Virus record (IMG/VR): IMGVR_UViG_3300030117_007673
Span: 62,001 to 126,000 of that record
Direction: 5' to 3' (one strand)
From: a virus
Length of the DNA: 64,000 nucleotides
Part shown: piece after piece, positions 1-9,550 of the stretch
Layout: each line of letters starts with the position of its first letter
How positions within the stretch are numbered: position 1 is the stretch's first letter
The notes under the pieces: generated by a model
Told to the model about the DNA's origin: nothing
What the model saw: only the letters and a program-made list of their open reading frames with translations
The model's database searches: none
Translations under genes and position numbers: made by a program

Positions 1-3000
1 ACAGCTGAAAGCACTGCAGGAAAAGATCTCACAATTCAGGCTGGCTCTACAACGAATGGTTCCAGTAATACTGATGGTGGTGATTTAATATTAAAAGCTG
101 GACAAGCAGACGGTACTGGAAATTCATCGATTGTGTTTCATACGCAAGTAAACGATGGTTCCGGAGATGTATCTGAGAGGATGAGGATTCATACCAATGG
201 CACTATTGGCATTGGCACCAATAATCCAACTGCAAACATGCATATTAAGCAGGGCTCATCTGGTGGACTGACGTTGTTAACGTTGCAAAACGAGGATACA
301 GACAAGAAAGCGTTGTACATTGATGCAGATAACATTGATGCAAATGTAATTGACATTGCAGCAGACGCAGTAACAACAGCTAATGTAATTGATATAACAG
401 CTGATGGTCTAACTTCCGGAGCCGCGATAAACGTCACAAGCACTAGTACAAGTACAACCGCTGGTTCTGTGTTCAAAATTGCAGCGACCGGAAATCGCGG
501 AAGCGATAGTAATGCTGTTATTGGTCTAGATCTTGATTTTGATTCTACGGCAGGAACTGCAACCAGAGCATTTAGAATTGACTCTGAACAGACAACAGGT
601 ATTGTTGCCGAGATTAATGGTGATGCCATTACGACCGGCAAGGTCATTGACATTTCAGCAGACGCCCTAACAACTGGAATAGCGTTAAACATTTCGTCCG
701 ATTCCAGCAGCACAAGCTCACGTAAATTAGCAAGCATTGTAAACGATAATACCGCTGCAGTGGGCGTAACACCCCTATACATAAAAAATGATGCGGCAAT
801 ACCGGCATCAAGTGGAGCTACTTTGTTAGTTGACGTAGACTATCAAGCTACGTCAACTCTGAGTGGCGGCGATATCACTTCGCCAGGTCTGTTCATTGAT
901 TATGACCTGACAGGGGTGATTGCATCAAGTCAATTTGCGTATCCAACGGGTATGAGAATCGATCTCCATCATAACGCTCCCACGATCAACGCGTCTGGCG
1001 TTATATCTTCAACCGGGATTGATATCAACATGGTCGGCGGCACCAGTGGGGTACAAACTGTGGATGGGATTAATGTAAATGTAGATGGAGGCGACGCCAA
1101 CACCGGGTTGTACATTGACGCTCCAGCATACGATGCCACTAACAGGCATATTAGATTGGCATCTGCAGCGGACAGTGGCGACTATTGGGAGATTGGTGTT
1201 GGTGCAGCTGGATCAACCACCATTGCCACTGTTGATGATGATGGAACAAATGCTCATTTATCTTTAAGTCTCGATGGTTATTTCGCCGTCGACACCGCGC
1301 TTGGAGTGATATTTAACGAAGCCGGCAACGATAGAGATTTCCGTATTGAATCTAATGATGAAGAATACATGTTCTTTCTTGATGCCGGCAATAATAGAAT
1401 CAGTATTGGTGATTCAACAAATGATCCTGCCGCAACACTTGAAATTACAAATCATGCTTCAGCAGGCGCAACCGGGGTTCCCTTACTTCAACTCAATAAT
1501 AACGATGTTGATAAAATTGCATTAGACATTAATGCTGCCAATACGACAGCGCCTGTAATCGACATTACTGCCGATGCAGTCGAAGATTCATACGTTATTC
1601 ATATGTCAGCGGACGCTCTAACAACCGGCGGAGCTTTATTTATTGATGACGATTCGTCTGACACTGGAACGAGATCAACGGTCGACATCCGTCAGAACCA
1701 TGCTTCAGCGACAGGAGCAACTGCATTAACGGTAATATCTGATGGTGGAAACACCGGTATGACACTTGATAAAAACGCATCTGGTACGGCAGCGCAAGAC
1801 GCAACCGCTCTGCATGTTGATTTCGATAGGACCGTTCCGGGCTCTGGAACCAACGCACATAACGATATCGGTATTAACCTGGATGTTAATTCACGAAGTC
1901 TAGGTACATCAACTGTAATTGGTATGGATATCGATGTCACTGGACATAGTGACGGGACCTCTACAGCCACTGGGCTTACAGTTGATGTGGGTTCTGCTGA
2001 CACTAATTATGCTGCACTTTTTAATGGCGGCAACGTTGGTATTGGAGCAACAGATCCAGTTTCTCTACTTGAAGTTCGAGGGCCTACTGGCACAGGAGAT
2101 GGTTGTGCTGGTGTTCTTACTATATCTACTGCGGAGACAAGTATAGTTTATAATGACGTTCTTGGTAAGCTTCATTTCCAAGCACCTAAAGAGTCCGATG
2201 GTACAGATGCGATTACAGTTGCTGCTGCTATTGAAGCTGTCGCGGATACTACTTTTGATGCTACCTCTAACTATACTAATATGTTGTTCAAACTCGGTGA
2301 ATCAGGAGCAGCCACTGAAAAGATGAAACTTTCTTACGGTGGCCATCTGCAAGTTGGTACAACATCAACTGCTGACAGCGGCCTAGAGGTAATGAACAAG
2401 GGAAATTTCCGTCGCAGTTCTGGTCGTTATTATTTGGAAGAGTTCTTCGTAAAACGCCCCCAACTAAACGCGACTATTGACGCCGTTCATACAACTGAAA
2501 CCGCTCGATCAGCCAATGAAAATTTTGAAATTACCGGACGAACAGATGGTAGTTTTTCGATTTATGACACAAATGTATTCTGGCCTAGTGTATCTGGTTC
2601 GTCGGAAGCCGGCGGAATGTCATTCATGACTATGGGCCAGGTTGGTGATCAGTGTATTATCCAGCCTCACACGGATATAGGCGCGCCCACCATAAACCAT
2701 GAGGTTGCACCTGACCAACCCATGACTGCTTGGAGCGGGATTAGTTGGAAAACAGACAAAAGTCTTCAATGGGAATGTGCGATTACCTCTGGCGATGTTT
2801 CATCCTATGGATTCTGGGCCGGTTTAGGTCAGTCTAACCCGGGAAATGCTTCATGGTCATATACAACAGATGCTGATCAAGCTTTTTTCCTTTACTGTGC
2901 GGACGATACTTTTGGAGCACTTACAACTAACGGGGCCATGCATTTTATTTATAGCGTAGGTGGTACAGATTATCTTACCAATTTAAATTTTGCCCTGTCC

Positions 3001-3264
3001 GACTATACAACGTACAGGTTTAGAATAAATATCGATGCCAATAGACGAATTAAGATACATGTAAATGACACTTGGTATGCTATAACAAGGACCCACACCG
3101 GAACAACCGCCGGCGGCGTAACAGAAAGCACTCATTATACATCCAATGCGTTAACCAATGATAAGAATTTTACTCCTTTCATTGGTATTCAATCACTTGG
3201 AGCATTCGCTTTCCCGACCCACCAAGTTCATTATCAAAAAATTAGCAGACTTATTGGATACTAG
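1..3264 (+). CDS. Repeat-rich tail-fibre-like virion protein (5' truncated)
   Basis: The frame is already open at base 1, so the true start lies upstream and at least 1087 residues are visible. The protein is built of modules that each open with a GIGxxxP-like signature (near bases 205, 1400 and 2035) followed by runs rich in T, S, D and A with the recurring pattern IDI(T/S)ADALTTG, which suggests a beta-solenoid or trimeric fibre shaft. From about base 2395 a non-repetitive region of about 290 residues, rich in aromatic residues, forms a distinct C-terminal domain, possibly a jelly-roll or lectin-like tip. Such proteins form phage tail fibres or capsid/tail appendages. It lies 18 bases before the terminase. 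The virion role is inferred from composition and context. Confidence 0.7.
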   Translation, partial: TAESTAGKDLTIQAGSTTNGSSNTDGGDLILKAGQADGTGNSSIVFHTQVNDGSGDVSERMRIHTNGTIGIGTNNPTANMHIKQGSSGGLTLLTLQNEDTDKKALYIDADNIDANVIDIAADAVTTANVIDITADGLTSGAAINVTSTSTSTTAGSVFKIAATGNRGSDSNAVIGLDLDFDSTAGTATRAFRIDSEQTTGIVAEINGDAITTGKVIDISADALTTGIALNISSDSSSTSSRKLASIVNDNTAAVGVTPLYIKNDAAIPASSGATLLVDVDYQATSTLSGGDITSPGLFIDYDLTGVIASSQFAYPTGMRIDLHHNAPTINASGVISSTGIDINMVGGTSGVQTVDGINVNVDGGDANTGLYIDAPAYDATNRHIRLASAADSGDYWEIGVGAAGSTTIATVDDDGTNAHLSLSLDGYFAVDTALGVIFNEAGNDRDFRIESNDEEYMFFLDAGNNRISIGDSTNDPAATLEITNHASAGATGVPLLQLNNNDVDKIALDINAANTTAPVIDITADAVEDSYVIHMSADALTTGGALFIDDDSSDTGTRSTVDIRQNHASATGATALTVISDGGNTGMTLDKNASGTAAQDATALHVDFDRTVPGSGTNAHNDIGINLDVNSRSLGTSTVIGMDIDVTGHSDGTSTATGLTVDVGSADTNYAALFNGGNVGIGATDPVSLLEVRGPTGTGDGCAGVLTISTAETSIVYNDVLGKLHFQAPKESDGTDAITVAAAIEAVADTTFDATSNYTNMLFKLGESGAATEKMKLSYGGHLQVGTTSTADSGLEVMNKGNFRRSSGRYYLEEFFVKRPQLNATIDAVHTTETARSANENFEITGRTDGSFSIYDTNVFWPSVSGSSEAGGMSFMTMGQVGDQCIIQPHTDIGAPTINHEVAPDQPMTAWSGISWKTDKSLQWECAITSGDVSSYGFWAGLGQSNPGNASWSYTTDADQAFFLYCADDTFGALTTNGAMHFIYSVGGTDYLTNLNFALSDYTTYRFRINIDANRRIKIHVNDTWYAITRTHTGTTAGGVTESTHYTSNALTNDKNFTPFIGIQSLGAFAFPTHQVHYQKISRLIGY

Positions 3265-3282
3265 GCTTGACAACGATGAATA

Positions 3283-4857
3283 ATGTCTTATAAACTAACA
3301 AAAAAGGAAATTACAAAAGAAGTAATTCGCTGCGGAAAAGATCCAACTTACTTTATAAATAATTATTGCAAGATATCTCATCCGATGCATGGGTTAATTC
3401 CATTTAAATTGTATGATTATCAGCAAGAACTCATTAATGATTTCAATGATTATCGTTTTAATGTTATACTAAAAGCAAGGCAGCTTGGTATTTCAACAAT
3501 TACAGCTGGTTATGTCGTATGGTTGATGATGTTTCATCGCGACAAGAACATTCTTGTTATGGCTACAAAGTTTAGCACAGCAGGAAACCTTGTTAAAAAA
3601 GTTAAAGCAATCATCAAGCACGTTCCAGCATGGATGCAGATTGCAAAAGTTGTCGTCGATAATAGAACCAGTTTTGAATTAAGTAATGGTTCTCAAATTA
3701 AAGCCTCTTCAACTTCTGGCGATGCTGGCCGTTCAGAGGCTTTGTCATTGTTAGTTATAGATGAGGCTGCCCACGTTGAAGGTTTGGACGATCTTTGGAC
3801 AGGTCTTTATCCTACGATTTCAACTGGTGGGCGCTGTATTGCTCTTTCTACGCCAAATGGTGTTGGTGGGTGGTTTTTTAAAACGTATGTCGATGCAGAG
3901 GCGAAAAGAAACGACTTCCATCCAACAAAATTAATGTGGGATACTCATCCAGACCGCGATCAAAATTGGTTCGAGAAAGAAACAAAGAATATGTCAATTC
4001 GCCAAATTGCTCAAGAGTTAGAGTGTAACTTTAATACTTCTGGTGAGACAGTGATCCACCCGGATGACTTAGTGTTTATCGAAAACAATATCAAAGAACC
4101 AAAATACAGGACTGGCTTTGATAGAAACTTTTGGATTTGGGAGGAACACAAGCCAGATAGCAACTATATGATTACTGCAGATGTAGCGAGAGGAGACGGT
4201 CAAGATTACTCTGTCTTTCACGTTTTCAAACTCGAGACAGCAGAAGTTGTAGCAGAGTATCAGGGAAAAGTAGCACCAGATATATTTGCAAATATACTTT
4301 GCGATGCGGGTAAAGAATATGGAAACTGTATGATGGTCGTTGAAAATAATTCAGTTGGATTTGCAGTGTTAGAGAAGTTGAAAGATATGGGATATCCAAA
4401 TATTTATTATTCAATCAAGTCAAGTCATGAATATATCGATCAACTAACTGCAGAGCATACATCTAATAGTGTGGCAGGGTTTACTACCTCTTTGAAGACG
4501 AGACCGATCATTGTTGCAAAAATGGAAGAATTTATAAGGAACAAGCTAATTACAACGTATTCGTCTAGGCTTTATAATGAGTTTAAGACTTTTATTTGGA
4601 ATAACGGAAAGGCACAGGCAATGAGATCAGAAAATGATGACTTAGTTATGTCTTTTGCAATCGGATGTTGGATTAAAGATACTGTGTATGTGGAAAACAA
4701 AAGAAAAATTGAAAATCAAAAAGCGTGCTTAAATTCTATGTTCAAATCTGATAACATGTTCAATACTACAATTCCGGGAATGCACGGTCACAAACAAATA
4801 AAGAAGACAAACTCAATTAAACAACAACTTGATCATTTATGGCTTCTTAAAGGATAA
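3283..4857 (+). CDS. terL: Terminase large subunit (T4 gp17-like)
   Basis: DNA-packaging motor ATPase and nuclease that drives the genome into the prohead through the portal. The 524-residue product has a Walker A-like motif KARQLGIST (residues 64-72), a Walker B motif LLVIDEAAH (about 156-164) and a coupling motif LSTPNG, followed by an RNase-H-fold nuclease half with the metal-binding start ADVARGDGQDYS near residue 297. Length and domain order match T4 gp17-type terminases. No good Shine-Dalgarno sequence precedes the ATG, so it may be translated by coupling with the upstream gene. No small subunit is present in the window. The portal gene starts 5 bases later, the usual packaging pair. 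Confidence 0.95.
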   Translation: MSYKLTKKEITKEVIRCGKDPTYFINNYCKISHPMHGLIPFKLYDYQQELINDFNDYRFNVILKARQLGISTITAGYVVWLMMFHRDKNILVMATKFSTAGNLVKKVKAIIKHVPAWMQIAKVVVDNRTSFELSNGSQIKASSTSGDAGRSEALSLLVIDEAAHVEGLDDLWTGLYPTISTGGRCIALSTPNGVGGWFFKTYVDAEAKRNDFHPTKLMWDTHPDRDQNWFEKETKNMSIRQIAQELECNFNTSGETVIHPDDLVFIENNIKEPKYRTGFDRNFWIWEEHKPDSNYMITADVARGDGQDYSVFHVFKLETAEVVAEYQGKVAPDIFANILCDAGKEYGNCMMVVENNSVGFAVLEKLKDMGYPNIYYSIKSSHEYIDQLTAEHTSNSVAGFTTSLKTRPIIVAKMEEFIRNKLITTYSSRLYNEFKTFIWNNGKAQAMRSENDDLVMSFAIGCWIKDTVYVENKRKIENQKACLNSMFKSDNMFNTTIPGMHGHKQIKKTNSIKQQLDHLWLLKG

Positions 4858-4862
4858 ATTTT

Positions 4863-6815
4863 ATGGCAAATAACAGCAACAACACAAGAAATCCTCAATC
4901 GACATTGTTCAAGAGACTTACTCGTCTCCTGTCAGGGCCGATTGTTAACTATAGAGCCCAAAATCCAAGAAAAGAAAAAAGAAGAAATCTAGATAAATAT
5001 AAATTTAGGTCAGCTAGCGGAAAACAATTTAAGAAAACAGCGTATGATCCGTTTGAAAACCTTACAGCCAATATCATGTCGAATCAAAATCGTATTGAAA
5101 GGTATGCTGATTTTGAACAGATGGAATATGAGCCAATCATTGCATCGGCATTAGACGTATACGCTGATGAGATGACAACTTCAAACGATTATAACAAACT
5201 TGTCAGCATCAAATGTCCAAATGAAGAAATTAAGGATATTCTTGAAAATCTTTATTTTGGTATTTTAAATATTGAGTTCAATCTTTTTGGTTGGTGTCGT
5301 TCAATGTGTAAATTTGGCGACTACTTTATGTACCTTGACATCGATGAAGAAATGGGAGTAAGAAATGCAATCGGACTTCCAAATGGGGAGATCGAAAGAC
5401 TTGAAGGTGAAGATCAGTCAAATCCAAACTATATTCAATATCAATGGAATTCAGGTGGTATAACTTTTGAGAATTGGCAAGTTGCTCACTTTCGTATTTT
5501 GGGAAATGATAAGTATGCGCCTTATGGAACTAGCGTCTTGGAGCCTGCTAGAAGAATTTGGAGACAATTAATTCTTTTAGAGGATGCCATGATGGCGTAT
5601 AGAATTGTGCGCGCCCCAGAACGCCGCGTATTTTATATTGATGTTGGCGGAATTGCCCCAGAAGATGTTGAACAGTTTGTTCAGAAGGCGATGACCCAAA
5701 TGAAGAGAAATCAGGTCGTTGATTCTAGCACTGGGCGTGTTGACTTGCGTTATAATCCGCTAAGCATCGAAGAAGATTATTTTATCCCTGTGAGAGGCGG
5801 AGAGACCGGCACAAAGATCGAGTCGGTTTCAGGCCAGACGCGAGGAAATGATATTGAAGATGTTAAGTATTTAAAAGACAAGTTGTTTGCTGCGCTCAAA
5901 GTTCCACAAGCTTATCTTTTTAGAGGCGAAGGGGCAGAAGAGGACAAGACGACTCTCGCGCAAAAGGATATTCGCTTCGCAAGAACAATACAGAGACTTC
6001 AGAGATCTATTATTTCAGAGCTAGAGAAAATTGGAATTGTTCATCTGTTTACCATGGGGTTCAGAGGTCAAGATCTTATCTCATTTAAATTGCACCTCAA
6101 CAATCCTTCGAAAATTGCAGAAATGCAAGAGCTTGAAAATTGGAGAACAAAATTTGAGGCTGCAAGCGCGGCGACAGAAGGTTTCTTTAGTAAGCGTTGG
6201 ATCGCAGAGCACATGTTTAATCTATCTGAAGATGAATTTCTTCGAAATCAGCGGGAACTATTTTATGATCGAAAGTTTGAAGCAGCTCTTGAGGCATCCG
6301 GCGAAGACGCCGTTACTGCAGAGGCTGGAGGCGACCTCGCAGGTGAACTTGGTGGTGAACTCGAAGGGGGCGATCTTGGAGCTGAGCTTGGTGACGAGCC
6401 CGAAGCAGAGGAGCTTGGAGGAGAAGGAGAAGGTGAAGCTTTGGCTCCTGAAGAGGGTGGCGAAGACGAACGAACAGCAATATTACCAGCGAAAAGAGAT
6501 GTAGAAGAAGAAAAAACTTCACACGAAAAGGCAAAAGGTAAACGATACTATCCTGTTGCGTCTGATAATCGAAAAAACGCTGCTTTCCAAAAGAGCATGT
6601 TAGCCCAGGGCAACAACGAAGCCGGGAAAAACACGCCCCGTAACACGTTTAAAGGATTATCTGGCATATTACAGCTAGGAAGAGGTCAGCTTGAGGAAAA
6701 AGAAACTACTTATAATGAAGAACTTAAATTATTCGAAGTTAATCATCAAGTAAGAAGTTTGATTACAGAATTGGAGTCGAAAGATAATGAAGATAAAACA
6801 CAACAAGAAGCGTAA
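4863..6815 (+). CDS. gp20: Portal protein (T4 gp20-like)
   Basis: Forms the dodecameric portal ring at the special capsid vertex, through which DNA is packaged and ejected. The 650-residue protein has a basic N-terminus and a core typical of T4-type portals (YEPIIASALDVYADE, LEPARRIWRQLILLEDAMM and the region around YLFRGEGAEEDKTTLAQ). Residues about 485-540 are a low-complexity Gly/Glu/Leu/Ala tract (DNA about 6320-6480) not needed for the fold. AAAGGA sits 7 bases before the ATG, inside the end of the terminase gene. The 3' end overlaps the next gene by 29 bases. Identity rests on the core motifs and the position between terminase and prohead protease. Confidence 0.92.
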   Translation: MANNSNNTRNPQSTLFKRLTRLLSGPIVNYRAQNPRKEKRRNLDKYKFRSASGKQFKKTAYDPFENLTANIMSNQNRIERYADFEQMEYEPIIASALDVYADEMTTSNDYNKLVSIKCPNEEIKDILENLYFGILNIEFNLFGWCRSMCKFGDYFMYLDIDEEMGVRNAIGLPNGEIERLEGEDQSNPNYIQYQWNSGGITFENWQVAHFRILGNDKYAPYGTSVLEPARRIWRQLILLEDAMMAYRIVRAPERRVFYIDVGGIAPEDVEQFVQKAMTQMKRNQVVDSSTGRVDLRYNPLSIEEDYFIPVRGGETGTKIESVSGQTRGNDIEDVKYLKDKLFAALKVPQAYLFRGEGAEEDKTTLAQKDIRFARTIQRLQRSIISELEKIGIVHLFTMGFRGQDLISFKLHLNNPSKIAEMQELENWRTKFEAASAATEGFFSKRWIAEHMFNLSEDEFLRNQRELFYDRKFEAALEASGEDAVTAEAGGDLAGELGGELEGGDLGAELGDEPEAEELGGEGEGEALAPEEGGEDERTAILPAKRDVEEEKTSHEKAKGKRYYPVASDNRKNAAFQKSMLAQGNNEAGKNTPRNTFKGLSGILQLGRGQLEEKETTYNEELKLFEVNHQVRSLITELESKDNEDKTQQEA

Positions 6816-7608
6816 TACTGCATTTCTTTATGAAGTTGTCATAAGGGAAGCAACAAAAGCAGTTGTACAAAAGGATTTTGAATTAAAAAATCAATTGATA
6901 TCGCTTTTAAAAGAACATTTTAATAAAAACACGGAGTTGGGTAAAGATTTGAGTTTATATAGAACTCTTTGTGAAACCCATGGATTAGCACCTCATAGTG
7001 CGGAAAAATTAATCTATGAAGTAAAAAAAGAACATTCGCAAATCAATAAAAAAACCTTATTCAACGAGCAGAGCGTCGTGATTAAGAAGATTAATAAGTT
7101 ATTTTCAAAATCAGTCTTTTCTAATTTTGTACCAAACTATAAAAGCTTGGCCACTGTTTATCAAATCTTCAATGAAGATACACCATTGCAGAAAAGAATT
7201 CTTCTGGAGCAGGATTTGCTTGGCAAAATGTTGACCAGCCCCGGTAAGAAGCAAGAACAGTTAAAACCAGTTAATAATTTAATTTTCAAAACTTTTGCAA
7301 AGAAGTTTAATGAGAGATATTCATCTGAACTTTTAGAAGAACAAAAAAGTCTACTTAAAAAGTATCTTCACTCCTTCGCGGATAATGGAGTCCAATTAAA
7401 AGTCTTTTTGAATGAAGAAATTGGAAGATTAAAAGAAGTAGTTTCAAATTCTTTAAAATCGCAAGATGTTGCTAGTGATTCCGAAATGATTAAGAAAACA
7501 AAACAAGTCTTGCTTATGCTTGAGGGTTTTAAGAATGAAAAAATCGACAAGAATTTAATCAATAAAGTTTATAAAATTCAGAATTTAGCTAAAGAGATAG
7601 AAGTTTAA
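6787..7608 (+). CDS. Conserved protein between portal and protease, function unknown
   Basis: A 273-residue, lysine-rich, largely helical protein starting KIKHNKKRNTAFLYE. Proteins with this N-terminus follow the portal gene in other marine T4-like phages, to my knowledge without an assigned function. In T4 the same interval encodes prohead core proteins gp67 and gp68, so a prohead core or assembly role is possible but unproven. The start overlaps the portal gene by 29 bases and has GGAG 10 bases upstream. The stop codon overlaps the next start (TAATG), indicating translational coupling. Confidence 0.8.
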   Translation: MKIKHNKKRNTAFLYEVVIREATKAVVQKDFELKNQLISLLKEHFNKNTELGKDLSLYRTLCETHGLAPHSAEKLIYEVKKEHSQINKKTLFNEQSVVIKKINKLFSKSVFSNFVPNYKSLATVYQIFNEDTPLQKRILLEQDLLGKMLTSPGKKQEQLKPVNNLIFKTFAKKFNERYSSELLEEQKSLLKKYLHSFADNGVQLKVFLNEEIGRLKEVVSNSLKSQDVASDSEMIKKTKQVLLMLEGFKNEKIDKNLINKVYKIQNLAKEIEV

Positions 7609-8147
7609 TGACCGTTAAAATAAAAATAGCAGATCTTCCAGAGCCGCCACAAGCAACAATCGAGCTTAATGCGAGAAAAGCTCTTGATGGCAACATTATG
7701 ATTTTTGATCATGAGGACATTGATATCGTTATTATGCCTGAGAAAAATAAAATCATTTCCTTTGCTAAGGAGACTCTGACTGATAAAGTGTATGATGCTC
7801 AGGATAGACTCTATAAGTTTTTAAGAAGGAAAGGTGTGATCGATAATGCTTCAGTTCAGGGAGGAAACATTTATGGCTCTCTTGAAGCAAATTTGCTAGA
7901 ATCAGTTAATGAAAAAATTAGCCCAATCGAAGTTGCTTTATACTCTATAGACAAGTTTATCGCAGAAGAAAAACCATATTTCTATAGTGAGCTTGAAAGA
8001 GAACAAGACGAGGCAGATATGTTAACAAGTCCAGACGCAGAAAATTCTACAGAACTGGGAGAAGTCCCACATGAAGAGAAGAAAGGTAGCTTAGTTCCAG
8101 GGTGGGTTAGAGGCCCATATGGTATGACATCATATTATAGGTATTAA
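7608..8147 (+). CDS. Hypothetical protein in head-assembly operon
   Basis: A 179-residue acidic protein with no motif I recognise. The first 100 residues look like a compact alpha/beta domain (hydrophobic strands around IMIFDHEDIDIVIMPE followed by helices) and the C-terminal 40 residues are polar and end in an aromatic stretch (GMTSYYRY). It is coupled to the preceding gene by a TAATG overlap and followed after one base by a small membrane protein. Its place between portal and prohead protease suggests a part in prohead assembly; this is inference from position only. Confidence 0.75.
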   Translation: MTVKIKIADLPEPPQATIELNARKALDGNIMIFDHEDIDIVIMPEKNKIISFAKETLTDKVYDAQDRLYKFLRRKGVIDNASVQGGNIYGSLEANLLESVNEKISPIEVALYSIDKFIAEEKPYFYSELEREQDEADMLTSPDAENSTELGEVPHEEKKGSLVPGWVRGPYGMTSYYRY

Positions 8148-8148
8148 A

Positions 8149-8439
8149 ATGGGGTTATTATATTTCATTCTTTGCGCCTACGGTTTAACACAAATTTTGG
8201 CGTATGGTTCAATATTCAGAAAAATAAGACCTAAACATCATTTCTTCCATTGTCCGATGTGCATTGGCTTTTGGGTTGGTGTATTTTTAGTTGGCATAAA
8301 CAGGTATACCGAACTATTTACATTTGACAATAATATCGTTAATTATTTGTTACTAGGGTGTTTGAGTTCTGGAACTTCTTATATCTTATGTACATTATTT
8401 GGAGACAATGGAGTTAAACATGACGTTAATGTTAAATAG
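8149..8439 (+). CDS. Small membrane protein with CPMC motif (DUF1360-like)
   Basis: A 96-residue protein with hydrophobic segments at residues about 2-20, 38-54 and 64-85, hence probably three membrane passes. The motif CPMCIGFWVG (Cys35, Cys38) in the second segment resembles the CxxCxGFW signature of DUF1360-type small membrane proteins, which are common in phages and Bacillus and have no settled function. It sits between head-assembly genes, one base after the preceding stop. Prohead assembly in T4 starts on the inner membrane, so a membrane-anchoring role is conceivable but speculative. Confidence 0.75.
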   Translation: MGLLYFILCAYGLTQILAYGSIFRKIRPKHHFFHCPMCIGFWVGVFLVGINRYTELFTFDNNIVNYLLLGCLSSGTSYILCTLFGDNGVKHDVNVK

Positions 8440-8457
8440 CACGATGCTAGGACAAAA

Positions 8458-8523
8458 ATGGATGCTGCAGCCGGTGCGGCGTTGTTGCAAAGGAGCCTGA
8501 CTGTATGTCTAAACTATTATTAA
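8458..8523 (+). CDS. Possible 21-residue leader ORF upstream of prohead protease
   Basis: An ATG-started ORF of 21 codons with an Ala/Leu-rich product beginning MDAAAGAALL, running across the Shine-Dalgarno and start of the protease gene in a different frame. It fills most of the only gap (65 bases) in this part of the head operon. No convincing ribosome binding site precedes it. It may be a translated leader, a tiny core peptide, or chance. Confidence 0.2.
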   Translation: MDAAAGAALLQRSLTVCLNYY

Positions 8524-9116
8524 GAGAATACTATGAGCTTTGTGAAGGTGGCGTATGCCAAGACTTTTTAACTGAAGCCGAGAAAAGAATGGTTAAGGAA
8601 GGACATGTATTCCTTACCGGCGTTATGCAAAGAGCAGACGCTAGAAATGGCAATGGCCGCGTATATCCAGGGCCTATCTTGGAAAGAGAGACTAATAACT
8701 ATAAAAAGCTTGTAAAAGAAAGAAGAGCGCTTGGAGAACTTGATCACCCAGACGATTCAGTTATCAATCTCAAAAACGCTTCTCATCTTGTGACTGATAT
8801 TTGGTGGGACCAAGGAGCGGTAATGGGTAAAATTCAAGTTCTTAATACTCCTTCAGGTCAAGTTTTAAAAGAGCTTGTTAACGCTGGAGTCAAGCTTGGA
8901 ATTTCTTCGAGAGGAATGGGCTCCGTTCATGAATCAAATGGAAATACGATTGTTGAAGACGATTTTCAATTGATTTGCTTTGATATGGTTTCTGAGCCTT
9001 CAACAACCGGAGCTTTTATGACACCACAACAAATTAATGAAAGCACAGTAAAGGGTGTGTTCACAAAGGCAGATAGAATCAATCGCGCATTGAATGATAT
9101 TCTGAGGGGAAAATGA
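8505..9116 (+). CDS. gp21: Prohead core protease (T4 gp21-like)
   Basis: Serine protease of the T4 gp21 family that matures the prohead by cutting scaffold, capsid and internal proteins. In the 203-residue sequence the expected catalytic histidine lies in GELDHP (His81), the nucleophilic serine in GISSRG (Ser134/135) and a candidate acidic residue in CFDMVSEPS (Asp160). The stretch MQRADARNGNGRVYP is typical of the family's N-terminus. AAGGAG is placed 9 bases before the ATG. It overlaps the next gene by 4 bases (ATGA). The protease matters for the putative capsid-targeting leaders noted elsewhere in this window. Confidence 0.93.
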   Translation: MSKLLLREYYELCEGGVCQDFLTEAEKRMVKEGHVFLTGVMQRADARNGNGRVYPGPILERETNNYKKLVKERRALGELDHPDDSVINLKNASHLVTDIWWDQGAVMGKIQVLNTPSGQVLKELVNAGVKLGISSRGMGSVHESNGNTIVEDDFQLICFDMVSEPSTTGAFMTPQQINESTVKGVFTKADRINRALNDILRGK

Positions 9117-9550
9117 AAAAATCAGAACTTAAAAAAGTATTAAAGCCGCTCATCAAAGAATGTATTCAGGAGGCTCTTGTTGAAGAGGGTCTGCTATCTA
9201 ATGTCATTTCTGAAGTTGTGAAAGGTTTAGGTACAACGCAGCAAGTGGTAGTTGAAGATACACGACATAAAGAAGATGAGATGAAAAAAATGCAATTGCA
9301 GGAAAAACAAAAAAGAACTCGAAAAATTAACGAGACTAGAAAGAAGATGCTAGATGCAATTGGAAGAGATTCTTATAATGGAGTTGACCTGTTTGAAGGT
9401 ACAACACCAGTGTCCAAGGCAGGGTCTGTTGGGGATTCAGTCACTCCGCAAGGTGCTCTATCTGGAGTGGATCCTAGAGACTCTGGAGTTGACATATCTT
9501 CTTTCTTGGGTAACACAAACGTTTGGAAGGCGTTGGCAGGAGGAAAATAA
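9113..9550 (+). CDS. Virion-associated-type protein with KxxLKxxIKE leader
   Basis: A 145-residue protein with a charged helical N-terminus (KKSELKKVLKPLIKE) followed by a long basic coiled-coil-like segment (residues about 50-80) and a Gly/Ser-rich tail ending WKALAGGK. The end is reminiscent of the C-terminus of the scaffold gene in this window (WKTLAGIK), suggesting a shared prohead-binding element. Starts by ATGA overlap with the protease gene. The N-terminal helix resembles those of three other proteins here (starts at 44129, 44437 and 61594). Likely a prohead core or internal protein; function not known. Confidence 0.75.
   Translation: MKKSELKKVLKPLIKECIQEALVEEGLLSNVISEVVKGLGTTQQVVVEDTRHKEDEMKKMQLQEKQKRTRKINETRKKMLDAIGRDSYNGVDLFEGTTPVSKAGSVGDSVTPQGALSGVDPRDSGVDISSFLGNTNVWKALAGGK

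Noticed and set aside
189-782. A long minus-strand ORF of 197 codons opposite the fibre gene
   Set aside because: It is a shadow of the repeat-rich + strand gene; no ribosome site and all other genes are on the + strand.
3267-3294. TTGACA and TATAAA with 16-base spacing around the terminase start
   Set aside because: The -10 lies downstream of the terminase start codon, so it cannot serve that gene; probably chance.
6031-6504. 157-codon ORF inside the portal gene
   Set aside because: Out-of-frame overlap in a low-complexity region of a clear portal gene.
8323-8330. ACTATTTA copy inside the CPMC membrane-protein gene (another at 35939 in the methylase gene)
   Set aside because: Intragenic and not near a gene start; counted as background for the late-promoter motif.
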